A stretch of DNA of 40,413 bases from Reticulitermes lucifugus (taxonomy: Eukaryota > Arthropoda > Insecta > Blattodea > Rhinotermitidae). Of the stretch, positions 30,310 to 40,413 are shown one piece after another. The position numbers were made by a program, and so were the translations under genes. How positions within the stretch are numbered: the stretch's first letter is position 1; every line of letters begins with the position of its first letter. Under the pieces are notes generated by a model that saw nothing but the letters and a program-made list of their open reading frames with translations, ran no database searches and had not been told where the DNA came from. The stretch covers positions 477 through 40,889 of the forward strand of contig JAKCWW010002458.1 in assembly GCA_026260175.1 (NCBI GenBank), read 5' to 3'.

Positions 30310-30862
30310 AAGAAGATTAAAATACACGACACTATAATTTTGAGTCTTTTTATATGGGTGTGAAACTTTGTCGCTCATATTGAGGGAGGAACATAGGCTG
30401 TGGGTATTCGAGAATAGGATGCTGAGAAAGATTTGGGTCAAAAAGGGACGAGGTAACAGGGTAGTGGAGAAGACTACATGACGAGGAACTTTATGATCTG
30501 CACTACTCACCAGATATTATTCAGGTGCTGAAATTAAGACGAATGAGATGGGTTGGAAATGTGGTACGTATAGGGGAAAGCAGAGGTGCACACAAGGTTT
30601 TGGTTGGGAAACCTGAGGGTCAGAGACCGCTTGGAAGACTTAGGCAGAGATGGGAAGGTAATATTAAAATGGATCTTGAAGAAATAGAATGGAGGGCATG
30701 GACTGAATTAATCTGGATCAGGATAGGGACAAGTGGCGGGCTGTTGTGAAAACGGTAATGAACATTCAGGTTCCATACAACGTGGGGAGTTTCTTGACTA
30801 GCTGAGAACATATTAGCTTCTCAAGAAGGACTCTGCTCCATGGAGTTAGTTAGTTACTCAGT
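30310..30862 (+). mobile_element. LINE fragment: C-terminal coding region and full 3' UTR (best preserved)
   Basis: Reading with frame changes gives KIKIHDTIIL (family 'KIKIYRTIILPVVLYGCETW'), LREEHRLWVFENRMLRKIW, KRDEVTG-stop-WRRLHDEELYDL, SPDIIQVLKLRRMRWVGN, then KVLVGKPEGQRPLGRLRQRW, NIKMDLEEIEW and the terminal ALV/NVN-like block. The last part is an intact 74-codon frame (30525-30749). The 3' UTR follows: TTTCTTGACTAGCTGAGAAC, CTTCTCAAGAAGGACTCTGC, TCCATGGAGTTAGTTAGTTA. Frameshifts lie near 30365 and 30434, and a nonsense codon follows KRDEVTG. This is the region between the polymerase domain and the 3' end of a non-LTR element, probably RTE-like. Not functional, but the youngest-looking coding copy in the window. 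Confidence 0.9.
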
Positions 30863-31027
30863 TCCTTCTGTAACGTTTTAGCTACTCTGTACGTATACTC
30901 GTAGCTATACTCCACGTCAGTCTTAAGTCTATGTTCATACGCTTCTTTTCCCTATCGAGAAAAACTGTCAGCTAACATTAAAGGAACTGAAGATGGCAGT
31001 AAAGTCAAATTTCGAATAATCTTATAA

Positions 31028-31100
31028 CTGGTAAGATCTGAGGTTCTCACAGCGATGATTAAGACTGCAGCTGTCTTCTGGAATGCAAAGTCGCGTGAGA
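31028..31100 (+). repeat. Interspersed repeat, VFWDV type (5' part)
   Basis: GATCTGAGGTTCTCACAGCG ATG followed by GCTGTCTTCTGGAATGCAAA reads SEVLTAM..TAAVFWNAK, matching the family's first half; the second half has been lost. The reverse-strand 159-codon frame running through this spot (31431-30952) is therefore partly repeat and otherwise low-complexity hydrophobic. Confidence 0.65.
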
Positions 31101-31737
31101 CGATTTTCGTCTTATTACTATCCATTTCCGATCCAGCGTGCAGAATTGTGTTGGAAAGAGCAATAAGACGAAGAATGAGAATAATAATGACCAAAATGAG
31201 AAGAATAAGAAAGTAAAAGGAAAAGGAAAAGAAGTATTGTAGAAGTATAATGAGAATAGAGGGAGAATATAAGGCAATAAATCCAGTTATTGTTTTATTT
31301 TCATTTCGTGCCTGTATTCCAAGACCACCGACTTCTTCCTGGTGAATTGTACAGGGGGCTGTATAAGAACTACAGCTAAGATGTCGGACATAATCACAGC
31401 GCCATAAATAGACGATGTCCGCTGTGGTCAAAACCTAACATATGTGCATTCTGAGATGCTCCGAAACAACGAAATATTCAGGTCGACTTTATCGACCATC
31501 ACAACATTCTATTCAAAGCAATTTATGATAATGACAAGGGAAGTCACAAATAACCTCAAAGTTACACGCTTGTATGCACATTAAGAGAACATTCTCCTCC
31601 CTACTGCATAAAATAAAGGCATAATGAAAGAGTATTCGCCGTTCATACTTTATATACGAACATTCTTGTAAGCAATTTGATATGATTTGGAACTGGAGGG
31701 GTTATAAAATACATTTTCGAATAAATTTATCCTGATA
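31101..31737. other. No recognisable feature
   Basis: A purine-rich stretch (31160-31270; AAGGAAAAGGAAAAGAAG) gives long reverse-strand frames of Phe/Leu/Ile. Nothing else is seen. Confidence 0.55.
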
Positions 31738-31926
31738 AGAGGTATTCGCTCTTCTGGGATGTTATGCATTGCTGATTAGTAGTTATTTATCGTAGTTTCG
31801 GGACAGCCTATCACCCTATCTTAAAGAGCCAAGCTTGATCCTTGAAGATGGGACGGTTAGGCTGTCACGAAACGTCGGTCACTACCAGTGAAAGCTGCGA
31901 AACATCCAATAAGAGCGAATACCTTA
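31738..31926. mobile_element. Second spacer-less palindromic element
   Basis: The outer tips match as inverted copies: AGGTATTCGCTCTT at 31740 and AAGAGCGAATACCT at 31911. The two halves then align: GGGATGTT with AACATCC, GTTTCGGGACAGCCTA with TAGGCTGTCACGAAAC, and ATCTTAAAGAG-CCAAGCTT with AAGCTTGATCCTTGAAGAT. The symmetry centre is at AAGCTT (31831-31836), with no spacer. Each arm carries an inner hairpin; on the plus strand, GACGG and CTGTC (31852-31868) pair around UUAGG, just before ACGAAAC. Arms are more diverged than in the 1321-1601 element. No frame, and no clear target duplication. Confidence 0.75.
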
Positions 31927-32661
31927 TTTACACAGAGGCGGAAACCTAAAATCACTTATTCTAACCTGTAAAGGTATAATTCTCTCTTTACATTACAGAT
32001 TACAAAAAGACGACTACTTATTAAAAAAGTCGTAGATGGTTAACATCACCGTGATCGACAAATGCTGTTCTAAACAACGGCAGATATATTGAATATTATC
32101 GAAAAAAAGGAAAATAATTTCTATTGTGTGCACATTTCTATTTGTGTGTAATTACCCCCAAGAGAAATAATTCGTATTGACTCTAAGTCAACATGAAGAG
32201 AATGACGCTTGTAAACTAGAAAAGGAAAGTACACATTTCAACTGTATCTTGAGTCCACTTCAGCAAACAATTAACAAGTTTCTTATCCTTAATTTAACAT
32301 GTATTTGTGTATAATGCCATATAACCTCAAGGCAAAAGTACGGAAATGAGAATGTAAACTTAATAAATAAATAGTACAGGGACACAATGCAAAGAAAATG
32401 GCTTCTTTATAACTAGATTCATTATGCAAAACACTCATTATGGCTGGGAGTTAGCTGGCTTTCCTTTTACTGGATACAGCTATGGTAGGAGACGTAATTA
32501 CACCAGCTTTAAGGGTGTTTTACGGAAACACTGCAAAAGAAAGGAAGAAGAAAAGAAGGTTCATTTCAGATATTACCTGAGGGCTGGCACCTTGTTTTTA
32601 AGCGTTTTATTTTTATATGTGATTGTGGGGTAACGACCTCACTGCGCGATACAGAGTGGTC
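31927..32661. other. No recognisable feature
   Basis: Unassigned AT-rich sequence; the 69-codon frame at 32424-32633 has no motif I know. Confidence 0.5.
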
Positions 32662-33115
32662 GTCAGTAGATGCAGCAAACAATCAACTGACCAAACAAAA
32701 GGTCAATTACCTAACAAGATAGCAAGTTACTAAACTACACACTCTGATACACAGCATGCACACCAGTTGACTGGTAAGATAACAAATCAGTTCAGCTAAC
32801 AGTCAGGGAATATGCAAGTCAATTAACCTACAAAATAGGAAATTAGTTATACCAACAGACAGCCAAATTATTTTCCCTAAACTAACTGACATGATAGCAA
32901 GATAATAAACTGAATAAAAAACAAATAGCTTGTCAATTAAATAATTAATAAGATTGGAAGTAAATCAACCGAAAAGCCAAACAGCAAGTAGGACAAATGA
33001 TAAATCTGTAAGATGGTAAGAAACGAAGAGCCGGACAAACAATATGTTATTCTAGCAAAAGGAAAGATAACAGGCAATTAACTAGCAACCCAACCAGTCA
33101 CTCAAGCACAACTAG
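32662..33115. repeat. Degenerate ~60-bp minisatellite, about 7 units
   Basis: A marker resembling AAGATAGCAAGTTA recurs near 32715, 32776, 32832, 32891, 32950, 33010 and 33064, with spacings of 54-61 bp. Between markers are ACTAA-, ACAGCCAAA- and GTCAATTAACTA-like segments, for example GGTCAATTACCTAACAAGAT (32701) and GGCAATTAACTAGCAACC (33073). Units are strongly diverged and A/C-rich on this strand. The region has almost no open frame. Confidence 0.75.
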
Positions 33116-33701
33116 CTTACACCATTAGTATCTATTTATAGGTATATCCAAGCCAAAGTACATAAAACCGAAAATAATCACAAATTAGTAACAAATTTTA
33201 CTGTGGGACGAATGATTAATCGGTTATTTCATAGCGTCGATAGCTCTGTGAGCAGCCATATCACTACGGCCAACACGGGAGAATTTCATGATACTGTCAG
33301 TAGGCTGTAAACCCAGTAACCGTTCCAGTACATTAGTCATAAACTAGCCAACTAATCAAAAACCCTCACATATATCACCATTCATTCTGTAAGGCAGTTG
33401 ATAAGTAAACCGTCGACGTCTTTAAAACAGATTATAGTTGCTGGAAAACAAGATGCATAATATTTCATTCCTATAATTATTTCTTATCATATGTCGCACT
33501 TAAGTCATTCAAGAACACTGTTTATACGCACATTTAATCAAATATAGCTAAACAAAGTTAATCCACACATCTCACATTTTTAGTTGCACTTCCACTCGAA
33601 GTATCGACCTTTTTACGGGAACAATTATTTTGAAAGTGTTTGTGAATTTAGAACTAGGGGAGATAAGTTCAGTTGCAAAGTGGTGTGCACATGGAACATT
33701 T
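33116..33701. other. No recognisable feature
   Basis: Unassigned sequence between the minisatellite and a LINE fragment. Confidence 0.5.
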
Positions 33702-34040
33702 CTGAGTAACGGCACAGCAGCATGCGGGACATGTAGCACGTATGGAAGACAGAAGAGGAGCATACAGGGTTTTGGTGAGAAGACCTGAGCGAAATAGAAA
33801 ACTTGGAACACCCACGCTTAGATTGTAGGATAATATTAAAATGGATCTTCAAAAAGTGGGGTGGGGAGACATGGACTAGTTTTATCTGCCCAGGATAGGG
33901 ACAGATGGGAGGGGGGGGCACTTGGGAATCCGGTATTGAAACTTTGGGTTCTATAAAATGAAGGAAATTTCTTGACCAGCTGAGGATCTTTCCGCTTCTC
34001 AGGAAGGACTCTGCTCCATGCGGTTAGTTAGTTGGTACAG
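33702..34040 (+). mobile_element. LINE fragment: C-terminal coding end plus 3' UTR
   Basis: The frame reads AGHVARMEDRRGAYRVLV, then a decayed 'RPLGRP' part, DNIKMDLQKVGWGDMD, a stop, and after a frameshift SAQDRDRWE. A G8 run follows near 33909. The 3' UTR is TTTCTTGACCAGCTGAGG, CTTCTCAGGAAGGACTCTGC, TCCATGCGGTTAGTTAGTTG. Same family as 30310-30862, with additional stops and small indels. 5' truncated at about 33702. Overlapping reverse-strand frames are shadows. Confidence 0.85.
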
Positions 34041-37000
34041 CAGTGGTTAGGTTGGAAAAATGTTTTTGCTATTTTAAGGTTATAGTAGCCAGTCAGAATC
34101 ACCGCCTCCGTACGAATGAATAAACCATTCTATCAAATTCAAAGAAAATACCAACTGCCTAACACCATTTGTTTCATATCCCCTTCTTAAGATTGGGCAA
34201 GTTCACGGTACTTACAGAACCACAGGATAAGGGGAACCGAATAAAACGACCATGTACAAACGACAGTGATTTCAAAATACAGCTTGCTTTGTAATAATCC
34301 GTTTAAATTCCTTCTGCATTCCAAGAAATGATTTATGACTCCCTTTACTTCTGCTCTATTTCTTAAAACATTACAAACCATAAATATGGGTTCGGATTAC
34401 GAAACTTCTACGAACTTTTTATTGGGTCCAGCAAATTCTGCTTGCTCATCATGTAGAGTTAGAAGAAATGCATCCTTCTATGTTGACTTCCGCATGCTGT
34501 GTCATGTGGTTTCACCCGAATTAAAATTAATTCCGCAGGCATAAGACTTTGTAGAAGATCATAAGGGTAACGGCGTTGAGACTGGGCTCCCATGAGTATT
34601 TTAAAATTAATATTTAACGTGTGAATATTTAACGTTTGAATACAAATTATCCACATGCCACAACTAAGGCATGTACTTCATCGTAAGACAAGCTTCCCTA
34701 TTCCTGGTTGATGTTAAGTCCGTGTCCTGTGTTATCTAAGTGTCAGTATTGACTCTACCTCCGCATTGTCTTTAAATGTGTGGCGGCCAAGGATTTGATT
34801 CAGCGTTGGAAACGGACAATAATCACTCGGCGCCTGAAATGAGTTGTTATGTGGGATGTTTCAAAAGTTACGACATTATACGCCACGTAAACTCATTTTA
34901 TAAACGACTCTTGTACTCTCCAACACTTCGCATGTCATGAAAACTGTCACTCTGAACTCAGTCTTCGTTCCAAGAATCATGAAACAACCCTGCTTCGTCA
35001 TATCTCGTTGCTTAAATTCGTTACAGAAGAGTGGCACTTATGTGTGGCAGCTGGTTTGAAGTTCAATAATGACACGTAGTCCATGGAGTCTCACACATCT
35101 CACGGCAAAAATTGCCACCGTATATTTTTCTCCTAACGGGTAAGAAACCCGTTTGAAGTCAGTGTTTAGATAAAGGCTATATTGGTGTCTTAAGGCGGTT
35201 TCACTGAAAACTGCACATCTTGTGCAAACAGTCCCAGTTGTAAAGGGTTCCAAGAAAAAGTAGAGGCCTATGTTTAAATTGATACTTTTCCATGAACATG
35301 TATGTGAGATAAAATATTTGAGTTTACTGGTATATTACGCCGTGTCGAGTGGTGAATAAGTAGAGATGTGTAGCAGAAAAGTCGATAAATATTACCAGTA
35401 ATCATGGCGTAACATAATAAAAGACTTGACTTTTGATCGACACTGCCGTGAAAACCTTAAATCTCGCACATAAGATACAATACGATCAGAAAGACTGTCT
35501 TAACCCGCTGAAGAGCTGTTCATAGGTAACCTCTTCTGTGCATGTAAATGGTATATTGTCGGAGAGACTTAAATTGAAAGTATAGCAACCTGACTGTGGA
35601 GGGAAGCGATTCGTGCTGCATTTGAACCAACAAGTGTGCAAACACCAGTGACGCGGGTCCTGTTTGCTCTGACCCTGTCCCCTCCACCCAGAAGAGAGAA
35701 TATTTGCATGCCGTCAGTCATGTGATGCTGTACCCTCATTCTGCCCTCATCACAAACAATACTGCGCAAATATAAAAAGCGTGAAAACAAATTTTACAAA
35801 CAGGCTAAAGAATTCGCTCATTGATACCTCTTGCACACACTTCTTGAAAATTCAAATCAAATTAATGAACATTTATAAACAATTGGTCTTAGAATTGCAA
35901 CTAATTAATTGAAGACATGAGACCTGCAATGTAAATATTTTGAATTTTTTAGGTTAATCAAATATTTCGTAAAACAGCCAACATGGATTTCATGAAGACG
36001 AGTACCCAAGAAATAATACTTGGCATGATTTTCACAAAGGTCTCGAAAAACCTCACTCTGTACATTAACGTTGAGAGAGTCTCTTTGTTGACCCATGCCT
36101 ACCCACACTGAACAGAAATTGCGAAAATTGGCCTAAAGTTTAGCCTAAATACCATTATTCTGTATTGCTTTATACCCGTGTACCAACAATTTTCATGCGG
36201 TGTGTAGACTGCAGGAAACTTGGTGTTAGTAGGCACATCCCTTGAAATATACAATGTGACTCAACAAATACATATCTTAGATATCTATGAACCCTCACTT
36301 AAAACTTCTCACTTTCTCCCAGGTAATTATTTGGTCACTTTGACATAAAGATTCTTAGAACGCCTAAACGAGAATATGGCTAGGCTATGTACCGTCATCA
36401 GACAGGGACAGACACAAAATAAAATGACGTTTAGCACGGTAATTTTCTCTTATCTAAAAAGTCACAAATGACATTGTCTTGGAGCTTTATACCGAAATCT
36501 GCAATACGGAATACAGTTTTTGTCGCCGGTCTGAGCACTGCAGAGCGGCGACATCACCTGTCGCTGTGCAGGAACTATGTCGTCCGCCCCAAATTAAGCA
36601 GTTTGGAGACAAGAACTCTCTCCGTACGTAATTGGTCAATCACTCGAATTATAATCATTAACTGCAGTAAAAACTATGATGATTTTGAATGTTTAGGTAC
36701 AAATTCTAGATGCGTGAAAGGATCTCGTATCATGTCATATATACGTAAAATTCCCAGAAAAAAATAAATACAAACTCTGCCGTATAGAGGCTTTTCATTC
36801 AGATTAAATGGTAAAGAAACTGTATATCAACATAAACATGTGAAACTTATGGACTGCAAAGTTAAGGTTGTACACTCACATTGATTTATAGGGAGTTCTC
36901 CAACACGGTTACGTCTTACTGCTGCAAAAGTATAGATCAGACACTCACCTGTAAGAAAGACAAAGTTACAGTTACGTTTTTCGTTTGTACTTGAAAGACT

Positions 37001-37941
37001 TAAACGAATGAAAACTATTTCTTCCACTTCAACTACAGTGCAACAAAATGCCTATTCATGCACTCCATGCCCGTCCGTCGGTCTCTTGGAATTTTTATAG
37101 AATTACTTTAAAATACAAAGACGTTTTGCTACGGAACAGAGGTACAATTTGAAAACCTGTAATTACTGCTGCGTAATACACTAAGTAAACAAAATCAAGT
37201 CATACAACAAAGAGTTAATTTGAATATTAACACCCAACGTGTCCACAACAAAAGTGGTAAGAAGCGATAACACTGCTTAGTGTTTAAGAAGTGCTTAAAT
37301 TTTTAAATGGCAGATCTATCGTTATTTAGACAGATTGTAACTCTTTAAATGAAAGATATTCTATATGTCTATGTTTTAAAAAGTTTGAGCTTTGGTCTAC
37401 ATTTATTGGATAAGTGACATCCCTGACAGGCACAATGTTGGATAACTTTGCACCCTATTTGCGTAACTGTATTTCATGTACGTATTTATGTACGCTTCTC
37501 TCTGAAATTGATGTGACTCATTGAAAATGGCCCTTTGAGAGATAAAATATGTGGGAGATTTTATTCAATATAGCCCTTTAGGGATTTTCCTTAGATACAG
37601 TGTATTTGATGGTCTGATTTATTGAACAAGAGTACTTGTTTAAATATAAGCAAAAACAACGCGGGTTCATTAATTGGTAGATACAGATATGACACACATA
37701 GGAAGATTTACCTTACGTGTGGAGGAGTTACAGGCAGGATTAATAAATAATAATTCAGTATCGAAATCAAACAAATTATGACTTTTACGTAATATAACAG
37801 GACCACGAAACAGACTGAGTTTCCGTACATTTTTAGCCGAGGAAATGTTATTTCATTAACCTCCAACCGTCAATACTTGGCGGTACACAGAAAGACGCTG
37901 GTAGTTACCTACGGATAGGCTAGTAAGTAAAATTATTTATA
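34041..37941. other. No recognisable feature over about 3.9 kb
   Basis: The longest stretch without a named repeat. Frames of up to about 100 codons occur on both strands (36468-36767 is 99 codons) without motifs I can name. A small direct repeat AATATTTAACGTGTG / AATATTTAACGTTTG lies at 34608-34640. If the window holds an exon, this is where I could most easily have missed it. Confidence 0.45.
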
Positions 37942-38040
37942 ATGTGTGTGTGTTAATGTGTGTATTCATATCCACACCTCAATACGCTTTCACGTGCTTG
38001 GGTGTGTGTGTTTGGGGGGTGGGTATGTATGTGTACGTAG
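37942..38040. repeat. Degenerate (TG)n tract
   Basis: Two TG-rich runs (37942-37963 and about 37998-38040, GGGTGTGTGTGTTTGGGGGG) separated by ordinary sequence. The 80-codon Val/Cys/Tyr-rich frame here is a repeat artefact. Confidence 0.8.
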
Positions 38041-38879
38041 GCACGTGTGAACCAATAAGAAAGTTGCAGGTAAGTATTACAAATAAGAACGCCTATTTCG
38101 AAATATGGCATAATAAAGTACAAAAACTGTCCAAGCAGCTTAACACAGAAACAATAGCACAGGTTGATGAGGCAAAGCAAACGTAACGTTGTCTTGCGCA
38201 CGTTACAAAGTCGTATGTTATAGCGCCACTCATTTTCACACTTGGCCTTACATGAGGGTGTATGGTCAACTTCATGTACCGTCACAGGTCGGTGAGATAA
38301 CGAAAGATGGGAATGAAAAACAAGCCATTACTCTTAAGACACGCTGTTCGGACATACATTTGGTTTCAGAACATCGCGCAACACCGGTTAGACACACTGA
38401 GTTATTCAGCTCTTCAAATTTACCGCTTGATTTCCCTAACAAAAAGAAAACTTACGATGCTTGGCGTGACTTAAATCACTTTGTCTCCGCTCTACCGTGT
38501 TTCATGTCACAAAAACGCATGAATTTAAGAAAAGGGGACCAAGTGTTAAGAATCGTTATTTTTCTGAAATAACTCATAAAATTCGCTGTGTTCCAACAAA
38601 ATAATTTTTATGGTTCCTTTCCATATCTCTGAAAACGTTTGCCGTTCTTTGGCCAAATTAATAATCAGTGGACACACGCGAGTCTAGCATGCAGAATGCC
38701 GCTGCCTTAGCACGCAGACCACTATTTCATATTTAAAGCCTTATAAATAACCGTGGTTTATAGACAGCAAATAAAACTGATTCTATTAAGCACAAAGTAA
38801 TAATATTGCATGACTGAATACAGAAGAGTGAAACAATGTCAGAAGACTTTAGACGTTATAAAGCAGGAAGAGCTAAACC
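38041..38879. other. No recognisable gene
   Basis: A 127-codon frame (38189-38572) has no motif or composition that supports coding, and an unrelated frame overlaps it on the other strand. Confidence 0.5.
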
Positions 38880-39345
38880 TGTTTGAGGCAGGTCACAAAA
38901 TACATGCAGCTACAGAATTAATATTATGAGAAATGCCAAGGTTCACAAGTAACCCATAACCTGTAGCATTACAATATGGTAATAGCTAAGGTCCACAAGT
39001 AACCAACGTGCTACAGCAATAAAATTGGAGATACCTAAGGCCTACAAGCAACTAGTAACTTACACTATTCAAATATGGGTACACCTAACGCCCACGTATA
39101 ACCAATACCCTATAGCATTACAATTTGGGAATACCTAAGACCCAAAGCAACCAATAACCTACAGTGTTAAAATATGAAAAAACCTAAGGCCCACAAGTAC
39201 AGCATTAATAACAGGAGACTAGCTTGCCCCTACATAACTAGTAAACTACAGTGTGAACAATATGTGAATGTCTAATACCCATGCGCAACCAATAGCCTAC
39301 AGAATTAATAACAGGGGACTAGCTAAGGCCCATACGTAATCAATA
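38880..39345. repeat. Degenerate ~50-bp minisatellite, about 9 units
   Basis: The marker CCTAAGGCCCACAAGTAACC (consensus) recurs with the GCCCAC part near 38941, 38991, 39040, 39090, 39140, 39189, 39226, 39277 and 39328. Spacing is 49-51 bp except for one 37-bp unit. It is followed by AATAACCTACAGCATTA and CAATATGGGAATA. A variant segment, ATTAATAACAGG(A/G)GACTAGCT, appears at 39204 and 39304, about 100 bp apart, hinting at a two-unit higher-order repeat. A partial unit precedes at 38884. Noncoding. Confidence 0.85.
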
Positions 39346-39499
39346 CCGCAACACCCCCACGCGGCGTGTGTCATCATACATTAAAGACAGAGCTACAGAA
39401 CTGTGGACTCCTGAACGCACATTAATATACCATATTTGGAATATTATTAAATCAAATATCTATTGTCCGATCGTGTCTTAAAGAGAGGTGAAGTGACAT
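39346..39499. other. No recognisable feature
   Basis: Short unassigned interval with a GC-rich start (CACCCCCACGCGGCGTG). Confidence 0.5.
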
Positions 39500-39700
39500 T
39501 ACTAGATATTATAACATAATGTGAGTGTCCACGCTTTGTAATCACTGACTAATATTATTTGGAAGATTACATAAAAATGGAAGAAATGAATAGGGCGTGT
39601 AGTATACGAGGGCGAAAGAAAAATGCACGGAAGCACTGGTTATGAAACCTGAAGTGTAGTGGCTACTTGGGAGAATTAGGAGTACTTAAATGGAAGGAAA
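39500..39700 (+). mobile_element. LINE C-terminal coding fossil
   Basis: Colinear with 30485-30660. AATCACTGACTAATATTATT matches the 'YSPDIIQ' segment (CACTACTCACCAGATATTATT in the better copy). GGAAGAAATG and TGTAGTATACGAGGGCGAAA correspond to the 'RMRW..VVRIG' segment. AATGCACGGAAGCACTGGTT, ATGAAACCTGAAG and CTACTTGGGAGAATTAGG correspond to 'AHKVLVGKPEGQRPLGRLRQ'. No frame survives. The match ends around 39695, before the 3' UTR. One of the most decayed copies. Confidence 0.6.
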
Positions 39701-40131
39701 ATACTTAGCCTCGTTTTTCGAAAACAGGTTTGGTAAACGTGATTTTGGACGAATTGTCATCAGAGGCTTTTCTGAACATGGAGAAGAATTTTACAAATTC
39801 ATAAACACGAGGAATGTCTACACCACACCGACAATTCAAAAATTTTCAGAATATCAGACACCACGTACATATTCAGCTAATATTTTCTTAAAAGCTGAAA
39901 GTACTTTACAAGCAATGTTACAATCAGGACTGTCAAGTATGAATCTGCATTATGTCGCTTAGTTCATCATCTTTAAATACGGGCACATATCTCCTGTAAT
40001 AATTAAACGAACTTTAGTATAAATTTTCATTTTCAAAGCCACGTCTTTGCATTATTAAAAAACTTATAATGAAATTCCATAAAATACAACAGTCCACACA
40101 AAAAGAACAAGTTGACTAGATCAACACAATA
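39701..40131. other. Open frame of 90 codons, not supported as a gene
   Basis: A frame from 39690 to 39962 begins inside the LINE fossil, so its start is not natural. The translation is fairly well-mixed in composition but carries no motif I recognise. No splice or promoter evidence. It could be chance or an unnamed repeat. Confidence 0.4.
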
Positions 40132-40134
40132 ATT

Positions 40135-40167
<33 letters not shown>
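40132..40167. repeat. (AT)n microsatellite
   Basis: A run of AT dinucleotides with one C interruption, giving a Tyr/Ile ladder in the reverse-strand frame. Confidence 0.9.
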
Positions 40168-40171
<4 letters not shown>

Positions 40172-40351
40172 TAAGACAAGGTACGACAAAGAATAAGTAT
40201 AAAACTGAATATTTTGATTGTCATCTTAACACATACACCACAGTCACCCTTAAATTTGTTAATTTTAAAACTACCGATTTTATATGCTGTCATTCATCAA
40301 TAATCTTTGGTATACTGAACCTTCAGGAATCAACCAACTGATTAGAAACAC

Positions 40352-40413
40352 TTTTTTTTCTATGGCTCGACAGCCCTATATGTGCCTGGGCCTCCTCGTT
40401 TCGTCGAGGTTTC
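40352..40413 (-). mobile_element. SINE 3' end (tRNA-Leu/Ser-headed family), cut by window edge
   Basis: T8 (40352-40359, the A tail of a reverse-strand copy) is followed by TATGGCTCGACAGCCCTATA and TGTGCCTGGGCCTCCTC. This matches the 3' end of the SINE at 13194-13449 (CATGGCTCGACAGCCCTAGT, GGGCCTAGGCCTCCTC). The head should lie just beyond the right edge. Confidence 0.85.

Noticed and set aside
30952-31431. 159-codon reverse-strand open frame, the longest in the window
   Set aside because: The middle is low-complexity Phe/Leu/Ile from a purine-rich tract on the other strand and it overlaps a VFWDV repeat fragment; no motif or gene context.
32662-33115. CRISPR array
   Set aside because: Units are degenerate throughout with no constant repeat alternating with unique spacers; the same holds for 17621-17962 and 38880-39345.
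38189-38572. 127-codon forward frame
   Set aside because: No recognisable domain; an unrelated frame overlaps it on the reverse strand, and the codons near its start lie beside the TG-rich tract.
38670-38730. tRNA-like TGGTCTGCGTGCTAAGGC on the reverse strand
   Set aside because: No convincing box B, tail or second copy in the window.

Overview
This window looks like non-coding, AT-rich, repeat-laden DNA from an animal genome, most likely an insect. The inference rests on interspersed repeats that I recognise as common in cockroach, termite and related polyneopteran assemblies: a decayed non-LTR retrotransposon (LINE) family, tRNA-headed SINEs, and a short repeat with remnants like 'VFWDV...RRFRGTCCLHLQG'. 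Species is not assignable by eye; a blattodean (cockroach or termite) is my best guess, at moderate confidence. I found no convincing host gene, exon, functional tRNA, rRNA or CRISPR array. Open frames are short (longest 159 codons) and either lie in repeats or are low-complexity.

Layout. 1-2345: a two-copy 38-bp tandem repeat at the left edge, a 281-bp palindrome (1321-1601), a reverse-strand SINE and a LINE 3' fossil. 2346-7560: a second SINE type, an internal reverse-transcriptase fossil (4345-4900) whose YADD motif reads YAAD, another LINE 3' fossil, a SINE with target-site duplication (6211-6492), a VFWDV-type repeat, and a repeat end with a sharp hairpin. 7561-17620: mostly unassigned, with a LINE scrap, a reverse-strand SINE (11480-11758), a reverse-strand repeat with a GAA-rich tail, and a tRNA-Leu/Ser-headed SINE with a perfect 9-bp target duplication (13194-13449). 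17621-17962: a degenerate minisatellite of about 43 bp. 20797-21075: two ends of a LINE on either side of a 111-base assembly gap. 23700-25345: two reverse-strand LINE tails. 26206-26326: a palindromic trinucleotide tract. 28078-28345: second copy of the Leu/Ser-headed SINE. 30310-30862: best-preserved LINE fragment. 31741-31923: second palindromic element. 32662-33115: 60-bp degenerate minisatellite. 33702-34040 and 39500-39700: further LINE fragments. 38880-39345: 50-bp degenerate minisatellite. The window ends inside a third copy of the Leu/Ser-headed SINE.

Nothing here works as an operon or pathway. The window records retrotransposition and tandem-repeat decay: ten fragments of one LINE family at different stages of decay, six or seven SINE copies of at least four types, two spacer-less palindromes with the same internal design, and three unrelated old minisatellites. 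The palindromes and minisatellites are the parts most worth a second look. I see no new biological system that the sequence alone would support.
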